DNA of 64,000 nucleotides, taken from the NCBI GenBank assembly GCA_010645155.1, contig CM021320.1:4955453-5019452 (forward strand), in the 5' to 3' direction. Positions 35,064-47,030 of this stretch are shown piece after piece; position 1 is the first letter of the stretch, and the number at the start of each line of letters is the position of its first letter. This DNA comes from Tigriopus japonicus (taxonomy: Eukaryota; Arthropoda; Copepoda; Harpacticoida; Harpacticidae). The position numbers and the translations under genes were made by a program. Under the pieces are notes generated by a model, which was given only the letters and a program-made list of their open reading frames with translations, did no database searches and was not told where the DNA came from.

Positions 35064-37732
35064 TCAACCTTTTTTTCCCTAATTTTTTACTTTTTTTGAT
35101 TTTTACTTAAGTTTTTTGGAAGGTTAGTCTCGACACTGCCGCAACTCTAGCCATTTTTGGCCCCCGAATCCCTAGCTGAACTCGTCCGATTACACTGATC
35201 CATTCAAGCAACATACAGAAATTGTAACATTCTTGAAATAATTTGATGAAAATCGGGAATTTAGCCTTAAATTTGGAAGAAAATGACCAACTATTTGAAA
35301 TCTGCTTAAAATGGCAAAACATTAAAAAATAAATATTACTCAACTACTCAGAAAGAACTGTATTCCGACTCCACTTACAGGCAAGGGGAAAATACTGAGC
35401 CTTTTAAGCCCTAAATATGGCTTAAGCCCGTCGATATGATAAAAAGATTGGCAAATGCGCCTAAAAATGGGAAATCAAATCGGTTTTGTTTACAAATAGA
35501 AAATTTCCAATTTCTTTTTCCTAGTCAATTTTTTTATACTATTTTTTCAAAAATGTTAAATAAAAGCAAGACAATCCCAATTACAGGTAAAAAAGTATTT
35601 TGACAGACAAAAGTAGCAAATTTCAAATCGCACTAATTTGGTTCTAAAATTATAATTGCCTGAAATACACACCTCTCCTGATAATATTTCAAATTCAGTT
35701 AGTGGTTTCTCATTTGCTCGATCTTGTGAGCGCTTTGTGTTTTGCTCATTTTGACGCTCTTTGTGATCAGCTGTTCGAGTCAAGGGAGTCCGCCTAAAAT
35801 CCACGCTCAACTCAGCAGTTCTCTTGCTCACAGAGAGTGTGTCATGTGTACTGCTGTGATGATTTCCTTAGCTGCTGCACTCTCTTGAGCTCCCTAGCCG
35901 CAAATTCGCTCCGGTACATACACATAGCTAGCTAGTTCCAGGAGGTGAACCAGATAACCAACAACCAGAGAACAAGGTCCGTGTTCTTGCCGTATCTTGT
36001 TGGTTGCACTCTCATGTTCTTCATTCAGATACATTGGTCCCGACCGTAACTACTACTAACTATCGTTCCAGCTTCCCTCCAGCGATGGTTTAGACATAAG
36101 AAGGTACAAATAACCAGGACAAAGAAGCTGCTGAGGCGTGCTAAGGTAGCAATGACTTAACCCCTAGTTAATAAATGTCCTCTTTTGGCATGATGATTTT
36201 TATGACATTGCTCATCAACATAACTATTTAGGGATAAACACCATTCCGGGAGAATGAATGAAGTTGGTTTGAAAAGTCAAGAATGATTTGATGAAGTACC
36301 ACATAAAAGAAGTGACGAATCCTCTCCTAAATGAATGGAAACTTATTCTACTCCTATGATAGTTCTCTAGATCAGGGTGACATGAAGATTCAATTGAATA
36401 CCGCACATCTACCCTAAATCATTAACGATTTAGCATTCTATCTTTGAAAGTTTATGGTACTTTTGAAAATTGTGAACCGATTTCTTCTTTGAATCTTACA
36501 ATACCAAAGGTTAGTAACAAGAGCCCATCAAAGGGCCCCAAAGTGCATACCCTTATAAACATCTTGCCTCAATCGCAATTCATGCATCAATGAATAAAAT
36601 CATGTTCCAAATTTTCCATAAGAAACCATCATTTCAACACCTAACAGCAAACAAAGTAAAATGTTTTGGTCACACTCATCTCCACTGAACTGTGAGGAGT
36701 CAGTCCTTGTGTCATTTCTGTAGTAAAATAGTAACAGCAGTAACTGAGGAGCCCAAATTGGAGCTACGGTCATGTAGCACAAATGCAAGTAGTAGCACTG
36801 AAAGTAGCAGCACCTTCAGTATTTGTAGTAAAATGAGTAGTGGGAGCATTGCTATTAGTAGTAGTTGGAGTAGAAGTAGTAGTAGCAGCAACAAAAGCAG
36901 TTCACTACATGAGGTAGCTGGAGGGAAGGAAATAGTAGAAGCAGCGGGAATGATAGTAAGAAGTAGTAGCAATAGCAGAAGCAGCATCAGCAGCAGTTCC
37001 ATAGATTCAGAATAGTTGGAGTTGTTGTAGCTGCGTGGATGGAGTAGTGCTGCTCCGTGTGCTTGATGTGCATGGCATTCTCCCATCCATTCTTGGTTTT
37101 TGGGAGTCAGTCCAGAGGGAAGTCCTCTGAATGTTAGCTGCCCTGGTGCAAAAATCAAGGTGTTTTATCTTCAAGGAGGTCAAGTGAGTTCCAGACGTGA
37201 GTATCATAAACATTTGTGTGCATTGTCTGACCTTTTAACCTAATCTAATGACATCTAATTTGCTCTTTGGAGTCATAGCTGGAGTGTAGTTTTATCTTGT
37301 CAGTATTGCCAATGCTTATGGATGATACCAATGAGGAAATCTAGTCTTGGATTTCAAAATGGCTGAAGTGATTCCTAGCTCACAAAGTGCCTTTATGCTC
37401 ACTTTTGAGCATTTTTATTTTTGTTTTATGAGGCATAAACAAGAGCAAGTTCAAGAGAGCGGAATGAGGAGTACATGTCCCAAAAATTGATGCTTCTCTA
37501 TCTTTTGATCGTTTGGCGTCCGATTTCATTGTAAAACGAGACTCTTCAGAACAATTCAGAGAGTGAGAACGAGTCAGTTGCGTTGTCCGCATTTTCTGGA
37601 ATATGCTTAACTGTCGCTCTGCGTTTAAGTGTCTCTGTTGATTCGCGAAGTAACAATCTTGTGAAATTCCGTCCCATTGTTCCAAAGTTTAGAAACCGAT
37701 TTGATCCATCACAATTCCTCACCTTATTTCAG
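35064..37732. other. Noncoding region with AGY-trinucleotide-rich patch
   Basis: No gene is recognised. From about 36720 to 37015 the plus strand is rich in AGT/AGC triplets (interrupted trinucleotide repeats), which creates artificial poly-Ser and poly-Leu frames on the two strands. Upstream exons and the promoter of the gene whose exon starts at 37733 may lie here; I could not identify them. Confidence 0.45.
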
Positions 37733-40700
37733 GTATTTTCCGACTGCCTTGACTCCGGAACCGAAACGGACGACGAAGGCGAGGATAACTTCGAAGAAGA
37801 TTTCTCTCCAACCACTCTGGGTCATCCAATAAACTTTCCAATCAAAGGTAATTCAAAACACCGCATTGTTAACCGTTTGTGCAGGTCGTAAAATGGCATT
37901 CTGGAATTGAGTCGAAGTATCAAATACTTCATACAGAGCACAGGGGTCCATAATGTCTTCACTTAGTTTATGTTCCATCAACTTATAAGATAACCTTTCT
38001 CTTGACTGGAATTCAAATTGGAGTAGTTAGGGTAATACGGAACGTGTGGTACAACTTATTTAAATTGGAAAAGCAAAAGCAAGAGACGCAAACAGAGCTT
38101 TAAGTGGTCGCGCTAATAACACACTCAAGCATGAGTATTGGGTGATCTCTACAGAGGTTTGCGGTTAACTTAAAATTAAAAAAATGATGCCATCAGTTCG
38201 AAAGAAAAATAGTTACTGCCCCACCCCCCAAAAAAAGTAGCATGTTGGGGAATCAATGAAGTGTTCTTGAGTGAAGAATGTACTAAATTGTGAAAAATGA
38301 AAATACCCGTGTTGAATTGCGTTTGGAACCAACGAAGTCGACATCTTAAATGGATCTTGTTCCAGATTCCTTTGTACTGCATTCAAAGACGCAGTGAAGT
38401 GTTCCTGAGGCTCTTATTCCAGTCTTTTCATGTTTCTCATTTTTCGTCCTGATGAAAAAGACAAGTCGAAGTGAGTTATTGAAAAGGACCAGTGGCTGGA
38501 AGGGACAAGATCCTTTGTGTTCCACCCATCGTCTTGCACTCATTTTAGCTTCTGCCTCTTTGGAGTTCTTTGTCAATTTTGGACATCTTTCCACATTTCC
38601 CAATCTACAGTAGAATTCTGACTGCCCTCTTCGTTGCTTCTCTTCTACGTAAGCTCCACGTTCCACTTCTAGTGTCTTATCAATGAGGGGATCCACTCGG
38701 GTCCCAAGCATTGCCTTTTGAATCAGTGAACAGGAAATTGGAAATTGGATGGACAAGAAGAGCGAAAGACAGAAAGACCCGAACCCGTTCCAAGCCACTG
38801 AAGGAAGTGCTCCATTTGCATGTCTTTGAGTGTACCATTAGTCATTGGGAACACTGAAAGCGGGTCGGAAAACTATTCTGAGCGGTCTTCCAATCTCCTG
38901 ACGGCTTACTAACGGATCATGTTAGCTTGTGAATTTTCTGGTCATTCAAATGATTTTAGTTCATCGCGTGCTTCATTAGGCTGTTATAGCCTGGAAGAGG
39001 CAACAGTTCCCTCCACTTGTTCCATTTCCCTTATTTCTCTTTCAAAGTGTTCCAAAGCTTGTGAACACGCGACCAGACCAATAAAAGGAACACAGGCTTC
39101 AAATCCAACATGGAATTTCTGTCAGCCAACTCGTGTTCCATTGTTCCAGTTTTCCCCGTGAAGGGTGAGTCAGCAAGTTTCTTTTCAGAAATCATTATGG
39201 ATTTTGAAATTGAAAACCACTCTGGCGAGAGATTGTCGCCGAGGAAAGCTGTGAACCAAGCCAAATGGTTCTCTTTGTTGCCAAAAACTATGAAGCTAAC
39301 TCGTATCGATGTATGATATTCACTTTTGGAACAGACTTTCCATAACTGGGACGTCATTATGTTTCAAAATACCCAATTTGGAACAGCGCATAGTTCTTCA
39401 TGCAGACAATTTCGAAAATGCACGAGAAACTTGAGAAAAATCATGTCTTACTCAGACTTCTACTAATTAAAACTTCGTTTGGAATGGCGTTCCAAGTTCC
39501 AAATTGGGGTGGCTCCTTAGTAAGAGCTTAAAACTTTTTTGCGAGAGATAAAAGCAGCGCTTTTGAATTTAGACGAGGGATAGAAATTTGAAACATTCGT
39601 CCAAATGATGGATTAGTGCGACTAACAAGGCTGGCCTTGTTTGAGCACACATTAATCTAGTGAAATTCAAGAATTAATTACCATTGTCCTCAGTCCCACT
39701 CTTGACAGCGTGTCTCAGATGAATATGAGTTGTATAATCCAAGCTCCTAGTTTTAGTGCATGATGGTGTGGGTTTCATTTTAAACTTTTCGCGCGATGGC
39801 TGAATTAAAAGGGAGTCGTCAATGTTATGATATGATCTACAGACACTGTTAAGGTCGATGAATGCGGTATGCTGTAAACCGGATTTGCATCCAGATGGAG
39901 GACAATGACCAGTTGGAATAAAGTACTCTTCATGAAAGCATATTTAACATGGCGCAGTCGGCAGGATTCGAACCTGCGCGGGCATAGCCCATCAGATTTC
40001 GAATCTGATCATGTGTTATATTCATGAGGGGGGAAATGTTATGATATGATCTACAGACACTGTTAAGGTCGATGAATGCGGTATGCTGTAAACCGGATTT
40101 GCATCCAGATGGAGGACAATGACCAGTTGGAATAAAGTACTCTTCATGAAAGCATATTTAACAGTCAAGTTCTTTTTTGATAAACCAATCAAAAGTTTTA
40201 CATCAAAGCAACAAGTTATTATCTCGCCCCTTTTTAGTTTGGCATCTTTCAACGATGGAATCAAAAGTCAATTCTCACTTTCAAATTCGTTCAAAAATGG
40301 CAAACACCATTGCAAAGATCTAAAACTTTGTAAAAAAAAGACAAACCGTCTATCTTGTAAAAGAAACAAATTGTGTTTTCCACGGAAATATTTAGATATG
40401 TTATTGAGGGGGTTTGAAGGGATGCCAAATTGCTCAAAGTGGAACACCAATGATCCTTGGTATCCCCAAGGGTGTTCACCATTTCGAGGAGCTAAAAATG
40501 GAACTCTGCTCCTGAAACTAATGGGCACCCATCTGGTTCCCAAATTTTATCTTTCAAAATCTCCATTTTGGCGTCAGACACTCTTTTTGGCAGACACCTA
40601 TATGGACAGAAATCGGAAAAGGGCGTAACCTGGCTCTGACAAAATGAGACACGCCCCCTCAATACCACACAGACGAGCGAGATTCTTCCTTCTTCGTCTT

Positions 40701-43700
40701 CGTTTCCAGTCTTTGCCCAGATCGATTTATACGTTTGTTCGTCTCCAACCGCTTTACTTTCCTCCTGGCTAGAGATCTTCGATGAAAAAGCTTCTCGAAA
40801 AAGTGTCGTGAAACAAATGATCTTTCTCTTCCTATCGCTAAACTTGCCAAAAGTGGAGCCAGATCGAAGTTTGTCGCACCTAATCTTGCGACTTTCGGGG
40901 GACCATCTGAGGAACAAATAATGATTTCCGACTCACTTCACAAAGTTACCGTTAAGGGGTCTCGTGTTGGAACAACTCATGACCAGGAAAGTCATTAATT
41001 ATGGAGTCCCGTCACTGTTGTAAAATTCCAATTGTGGTCAGGAATGACTTCGTTTACCTTGGAGCTCTGATTTTGTACTATGATCCAACCACCAAAGTAG
41101 GCGCATACACGGAAAGCCAGACGAAATGATCGTCAGTGTGCTTGTTCCTTGATATTGGACCAGAAATCTCTTCAACGTTTATTTTGGGATCATCTTTCGC
41201 TGCTCGCTCATTGAGGGCGACCTCGATCATCTTCGGATCCTATCGGTGGAACTTCTAATGGCTTTTGAGCCTAATGGAGTGTGTCTGGATAACTGTGTGT
41301 TTTAATATCGACTTCCACAATTCCGATCAAGGTTGAATGAGCTTTCATGGCTCTGCGGAACATGGAACAAACGAATCTTTAGAAGAGTGTTTAGATTTGG
41401 GACCCCCTCCTGATCTCTTGTTTCTGCACCATTGATCGGTTTATAGAGAGGAAGAGAACAAAAAGAGCAAACCTTTTTCCGAAATTAGAAAAGGCAGAAA
41501 CTTTGGTTCATTCGTTCAGTCATTTGGTTCGGTTCCATTGTAATAAAGAATGGAAGTAAGTTTTCCCTCCCAGATTTGCAACCCATTCGTCGTCTCGAAA
41601 GGGGCCATAATTCTCATCCAATGACCATTTGGGACCATTTCAAGAACACACCTGAGAGTCTAGGATCTCAATTAAAAGTGGTAAAGAAAGTTTTTCCCAA
41701 TTGATCCATGGAACGGGGCGGGGCTTCTCCCGGACAGAAAACCTGAAAATATGACCACCCACTCTATGAAGCGAAGGTGTCGGATAGAATGACATTTTTA
41801 TGTCCATTTTTGCTATTGATGTTCCCAAGTCCTGGCTCTAGAGGGAAACCATCGAGTGATATCATGAGGGTATTGGTGCCAAATAATGGCCATTTTAGCG
41901 ATGGCCAAAAAACCTCATCCATGCTTGAGGCTCGTTGAGCGCCTAAACGCTGAAAATGATGCGAGTTTTCTACGAGGGAAGACTCGAGCATTGAAATTGA
42001 AACTGGATAATTTTGTTGTAAAAAAGTAATATCATCAAACGGGAATGAAATATGATATAATATTAACCTTTTTAGACCAGGTGTCATAGCACACCTGGCA
42101 CATTGTTCTCTTTCAAGTTGAAGTCAAAAAGGCACCTAAACTATCTATTTCTGAACACTGAATCTTTCTCAATAAGCAATTCAGGTGCAAAATGCTATGC
42201 TAGGTGGTAGGAACAATTACCAATGGCTCAACTCGTTTGGCTCTTGGATCTAAGAAGAGGCAAAACGTTGATTCCATGATGTAAGTCTTCCGTAGTAAAT
42301 GTATGTCACTCAACCGACAAGCTGAGGTCGTTTTCTGGAGGTGATAAGGGAGCTCCGAGAGGTGATGAAATAAATTGGGGATATAAAAACAACACTTCAC
42401 GCTTAAGAAGGGATCCTGGATAAGACCGTCATGAAATGAAATTGAATTTTTATGTCTGAGATGTGAGGGCGAGACGGATTTAACCCTTCATGGCATAAAA
42501 TATGGGACATTTTTCAAGGGAACGAGGTCGCTGAAGAGATTTTCAAAATTCATGTTCATTCCCTGAAGAACAAACGAATTGTCGCATTGGTTTGGGTTCC
42601 AAGATCCAAGACAAATGATCCCATCATCAATTTAGCCCTGGTGACTTTTTATCTCATTTTTGACCTGTTCCAAAACGGTTTATCTTCGCCAAAGTCATCT
42701 CGAGATTAGTGCCAAAGCGCCTAGACCAGGGAGAGAAAAGAGCTGGGGACCCGCTCCAAAACTTGTTTTTTTGTTCGAACTAATGATCCATTTCTAAAAT
42801 ATAGTCAACATTTCCTTCTTTGTGGCCATCTTGCTTTGTTCCAAGCCTTGGAATGATAGGTGTCGCCAAGAAATCCTTACAGTCCTCTGCAGGAAGTTTT
42901 AGTTCAAAGAGAGTAATAGTCACATGGAATAAGAATGTGAGAAATGGCTGGATAAATAGTCGAATCTAATGCAATCTTCCTTCGCATGTCTTTGGTTATC
43001 TTTGTTGGTCTAATTCTGGCCGCGAGCCATGATGAATGGCTCGTCTCCTTCCTTGTGATGGCAATTAGGAGAAAATGGTTTCTTCTGCGCCTCAATCAAT
43101 CTCGTTTTTATCACCGGGGACGCCTCTTCCCCTATCTCACAATTGACTCATTGTCCCAGGGTCCAAAGCCCCCTTCAGCCCTTACTCCGCATTTCGGGAA
43201 CATTGGAACCGACAGTCGATTTTTTGTTCCACAAAGCCAAATGTCATGATGAGAGTATGGAACAATGATTTTTTTTCCAAATTGGAGAGTAGCTCCTCAG
43301 CGCTTACAGACATTTTACAGTTCCGGGGTGAAAACGATTTCTTATCGAGGCCAGTGGACCATGGTCCAATGCTTGCTCAAAATTATTAAAGCGCCACAAG
43401 CTCTATCCTTGCGTCTCTCACTCTTTATATGAGGTCTTAAGTGGTCCACATGGGCGTCAGTGTGCCATTATTTGAACGACACCTTCATCCAATCTCGTTG
43501 CGGTCCTGCAAAGTTTCCACTTTGGCATAATGGATCATAATTTAACGGAATTTTCTTTTAAGTGCATATTACCATTACGAAAAGGAGCGTTGAGCCTTAG
43601 GTTTCGTCTAGTGGGAACAGAGAATGAACGAGAGTTCCTCGCACATTATTGGACCACCATTTAATTTAAAGGTGAGGAAGGGGCAAAAGGAAATTTCACT

Positions 43701-46700
43701 TTGAATAAGTTGGTTCCGAACGGTAACCACTGAAAAGGCCACTCAACTGACGGCCCTTGTGAAAAAGGTTTTAGCATTGTGGACCCTCCTACGAATTTGT
43801 TCCCAACATTGAGATGGTCTGAAAAATGAGGATCCAAGCCTACACGTGTTCCATGTTCTTGTTTGCCAGAGACGCAAGTTGACGAGCTTTGAAAAATGAT
43901 TGTGATTAAAATAGAATGACGTTCATTAGTGAGCAAAAACAGGGTTCGTGGTAAAGGCGGTTGGGATACTTTTGTCAATTAGGAACACTAACCACAGAGG
44001 GGGTCTTTTTATGCCCACTCTAATCCTGTGGTGTTATGAAGTAGAAGTAGGATCCACAACCTCCGAATGACAAATCGATCCTCCTTCTTCCTTTTAACAT
44101 TTCAAAATCATGAAACACAATGATGTTCCTTTATGGAACATGGACCACTGAAGTCCAAATCACCCTCTCTCTGAGGTTTGTATCCTCTCAAACCACTTGA
44201 AATGGACCCAACAAGGGTATATTGGGACAAAATGGTTTGGAGTGCCTGCTCCCATTACAAGGAACATGGAAAGTCAGAGTTGGCGCACGAGGGTGTGTCT
44301 TTGTGAGCCGTGGGTGGTTCCAAAGATAAATTGAAAAGGCAAAAAACCTTTCTCTGCAAATGCTTGCTTATAATTCTCAAGACAAATTGACTTGTCTCAT
44401 GAAAAGCGCCTTCCATTCATCCGGACAAAAATTCATAGAGGAAATTACAAGAGTCTGTATAACTTGAAAGGGTCTTCTTCCTGACTTTGCTCCATTTTCC
44501 CCGAAAATATCAAGGAATTGAGCATTAGCAGGAATGTCCTAATGGAAACCAACGTATCTTGCCTCCTAACACAGATACTACCTACCTACAAAGCAACCAT
44601 CGTCGAGTGTACTGCAAAGACCTCTAACAATAGAACACACATGAAGCAATATCAGAAGGAGCTAGAGGAACTTTCCACGGGTGAAAGAAGATACCAAACC
44701 AATAAACCGAGATTTATTAGACATTTTATCAATAGTTCTCCTTCCTCTTTGACTCCATTGCTCCCTCTCAATAGTTATAGCAGTGGTGGCACCACTACTA
44801 AAGCATTCCGTGAACACGCCTTCGGATGAGAAGGGGGCAAAAAGGGCTCTTTTTTGATGTTCCGCCAGCCAAAAAGGCACTAAATCCTCGAGTATCATTA
44901 GAGCCAAACCAAGCCCTTTCGATCTTGGGATTGGAAAAGAAATGCTTTTTCATTGCAGACTTTTATTGGCATTTTTTCCTGCCCTGGTGAGCGCTGATGC
45001 ACCCTCACACAATCACGCACATAACCCATGAGATAAGAACAGATTCGCGGGCTTCAACTGTCAATTTCTTGTGGTTCTCGTGCAATTTCCAACTCTCTTG
45101 TTATCTACTCGACTGCCAATCTGCGAGGAATCAGTGACTTGATCCGAAGGAACAAACTACTAGGAATGAGTCACTCTCTCGATTTGAAATAGAGTCGATT
45201 CAGGTTGGGTTTTGTCACTCATCTTGAAGTTTATTGAATCAAAACCTAGCTAGCTGACATTGTTCAGGATTCATCATGAAACACGTGCAAATGTGATCAA
45301 GGCAAACAAAATAGCACGAGGGCTCTAAGCTTCCGTTGATAAAAGAGTTGAAAAATCAGGATATCTGAATTACTTTTTGGACATTTACTTCTGGTTCAAA
45401 AAATATGTTTGCTTTATTTGAATTGTAGGCGTGTATGTGCCATTTAAATGTATTTGGTTGCATTGAAAACTAATTTGCTGTGTCTTTGACTGTCATAGTA
45501 ATATGAACCATGAAACTAAATGCAAAATTTCATCATATTTTAATTCAAAAAATCTTTACCTTCACATTGAGGGAGCAATTCATGTGCAAAAAGAAAAGAA
45601 AAGCAATTTTATTGCCTTTCGATCTCGTCCAATCCCTTCCACAAAAAGCAAACAACCAAAAGCAAATAGTACTTCCTTTTATTTTGATTACACAATAGAA
45701 TTAATCCTTTGAACAATAAAGGAGCTTTGCCTACATGTGTTCAGAGATCCCCAAGGCTAGCTGAACGGAAAACTGAGTTGCCTCATTCTAAGTCATTCAG
45801 AGGCAAAACTTGGATGGCTGATAATGTCACAGTTCTCATATGAGCTCGAAATCTGACGGTTGTTTTCATTTCTTACTTCAGACATGGACCCATCGGAATC
45901 CGGTTCAACGTCCAATCATACTACGTTCGAAAATATGTCCCAACGCCAGATATCTCCCAGCCACCACGCCCAACGACGCCACAATACGGGCACGCCCGTT
46001 TCCGCCATGAGGGCGTTAGGTTTGCAAGACGCTCAAAATTCCATCACTTCAAACAAGGAGAATATTGAGCCCCCTCATGAACCCCAATCTCAATCCCACG
46101 TGGGTGGAGCACCTGTGACAGTACAAATTCAAGACGCCCAATCCGAAGAAGGAGGATCAACCCTTCATTTTTTACCCCCACTTGCCTTGGATGGAATGGA
46201 TGGCAATCATTCGTCCGAAGAGGAGCTCGAAGAGATCAATAAATTCGACGAGCCCATGCCTTCCTCGTCCGACACGCCCATCAGTGACACCCCTCGGACC
46301 CCATCCACCATTCCTTTCTGCGAAACGCCCATGCAGAGCAACTCCTCCTCAGGCGATGAAACCATGGAGAGTGGACGAGCCTCAACGGCCACGCCCGTCC
46401 AATTCTCCATGTCTCCACCCACGGGTATGCACGTGCACAAACCTCGACGCTCATCCTCTCCTCCGGCCAAAATATTTCTGGGTGAATGCCACGCCCACCA
46501 ACCCTCCCCTTTGGAGGAAGCTGGACTGAGCCCATCCTATGCTGGAGATGCCTTGTCGGAAAAATCCGAAGATCGCCGAGACCGACGCCGAACTATCTCT
46601 CCTCGGAAACGATATCGTCATGGTCGACAAAGGCCGTGTTTGGACTTTGAGAAGATGCAACAGGTACGAATTTGAATGGATGACTTTTTTCTTAAATGCC

Positions 46701-47030
46701 ACTTGGCAGCAAAGTAGTGTGAAACGTCATCACGAGTTTCTTTGAAGAATCCAAATAAAAAACGTGACTGCATGTAGATGCATGTGAGTCAATGTATGTA
46801 CACAAAGGCAAAGTCAGAAATGCAGTCAGATGTTGGCCTCAGACAGATTGTCGCCGATAAGCGTTAGCAACAAACATGGGCTACGTAGTGCACCACATGC
46901 GTATGTTAGTCAGACAAAAATGCATTCTAGGTACATAGATGATAATGACACTTTGCTTCCGTTTCAGTTGAAAACTCGTGCCGTGACCAGCTGGAGACAT
47001 GGAGGAGAACTTTCTCTGTTCTGTTGGTGA
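37733..47030 (+). CDS. Unrecognised Ser/Pro-rich protein, at least three coding exons across an 8-kb intron
   Basis: Three exons fit together. Exon a 37733-37847 follows TTATTTCAG and ends AAAG|GTAATT; it encodes an acidic stretch (DSGTETDDEGEDNFEEDF). Exon b 45882-46663 follows CTTACTTCAG and ends CAACAG|GTACGA. Exon c 46968-47030 follows CCGTTTCAG and ends with TGA. Phases match at both joins (1, then 0). Exon b encodes 260 codons rich in Ser, Pro and His with SP/TP sites, ending in a basic segment (SPRKRYRHGRQRPCLDFEKM). Exon c adds 20 residues ending GGELSLFCW. No catalytic domain is visible; composition suggests a phosphorylated nuclear regulatory protein (inference). The amino terminus is missing: exon a is open at its acceptor, so earlier exons must exist unless translation starts at the ATG at 45884. 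An AATAAA lies at 47802. Confidence 0.65.
39823..39949 (+). repeat. 5' LTR of the TRIM
   Basis: 127 bp, TG...CA termini, identical to the 3' LTR at 40037-40163. Contains AATAAA at 39917-39922 as the likely polyadenylation signal. Confidence 0.92.
39950..40010 (-). ncRNA. Extended primer-binding site: copy of the 3' part of tRNA-Ser(CGA) including CCA
   Basis: Read on the minus strand, this is the 3' three-quarters of a class II tRNA-Ser. It has an anticodon stem TCAGA/TCTGA, loop TTCGAAA with anticodon CGA, a long variable arm (GGGCTATGCCC), a T arm GCAGG-TTCGAAT-CCTGC, the 3' acceptor strand CGACTGC, discriminator G, then CCA. Eukaryotic tRNA genes do not encode CCA, so the sequence was copied from a mature tRNA. 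The 5' acceptor strand and D arm are absent, so it is not a tRNA gene. A usual PBS is about 8-18 nt; this one is several times longer. Confidence 0.9.
40026..40036 (+). other. Polypurine tract of the TRIM
   Basis: GAGGGGGGAAA directly before the 3' LTR, the expected primer site for plus-strand DNA synthesis. Confidence 0.88.
40037..40163 (+). repeat. 3' LTR of the TRIM
   Basis: Identical to the 5' LTR; followed by the target duplication GTCAA. Confidence 0.92.

Larger units (their letters stand above)
39823..40163 (+). mobile_element. Complete TRIM (terminal-repeat retrotransposon in miniature), 341 bp
   Basis: Two identical 127-bp direct repeats (39823-39949 and 40037-40163) start TGTTA and end TAACA, the classical inverted LTR termini. 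Both sides carry an exact 5-bp duplication GTCAA (39818-39822, 40164-40168). The 5' LTR is followed without a gap by TGG, complementary to a tRNA CCA end, and then a primer-binding site. The 3' LTR is preceded without a gap by a polypurine tract GAGGGGGGAAA (40026-40036). Each LTR contains AATAAA (39917-39922 in the first). The internal region is only 87 bp and codes for nothing, so reverse transcriptase, integrase and Gag must come from an autonomous relative. Identical LTRs imply a very recent insertion. Orientation is set by PBS and PPT. Confidence 0.93.
37848..45881 (+). other. Large intron of the Ser/Pro-rich gene, rich in GGAAC/GTTCC
   Basis: About 8.0 kb between the acidic exon and the large Ser/Pro exon. 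It contains the TRIM element at 39823-40163. GGAAC and its complement occur far more often than chance between about 38.3 and 44.7 kb: by eye about fifty, where random sequence would give around a dozen. No internal exon is convincing, although unrecognised short exons are possible. Confidence 0.5.

Noticed and set aside
36712..37158. Leucine-rich minus-strand and serine-rich plus-strand frames
   Set aside because: Both are translations of an AGT/AGC trinucleotide-rich patch.
37583..37732. Upstream extension of the acidic exon as coding sequence
   Set aside because: The open frame runs through a clear TTATTTCAG acceptor and has no ATG start; the part before 37733 is more likely intron.
38346..38798. 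150-codon minus-strand open frame
   Set aside because: Lies inside a plus-strand intron with no recognisable features.
39950..40010. A tRNA-Ser gene on the minus strand
   Set aside because: The D arm and 5' acceptor strand are absent, CCA is encoded in DNA, and the sequence abuts the LTR end exactly as a primer-binding site does.
40119..40628. 169-codon plus-strand open frame
   Set aside because: It starts inside the TRIM 3' LTR and shows no domain or splice support; likely chance within an intron.
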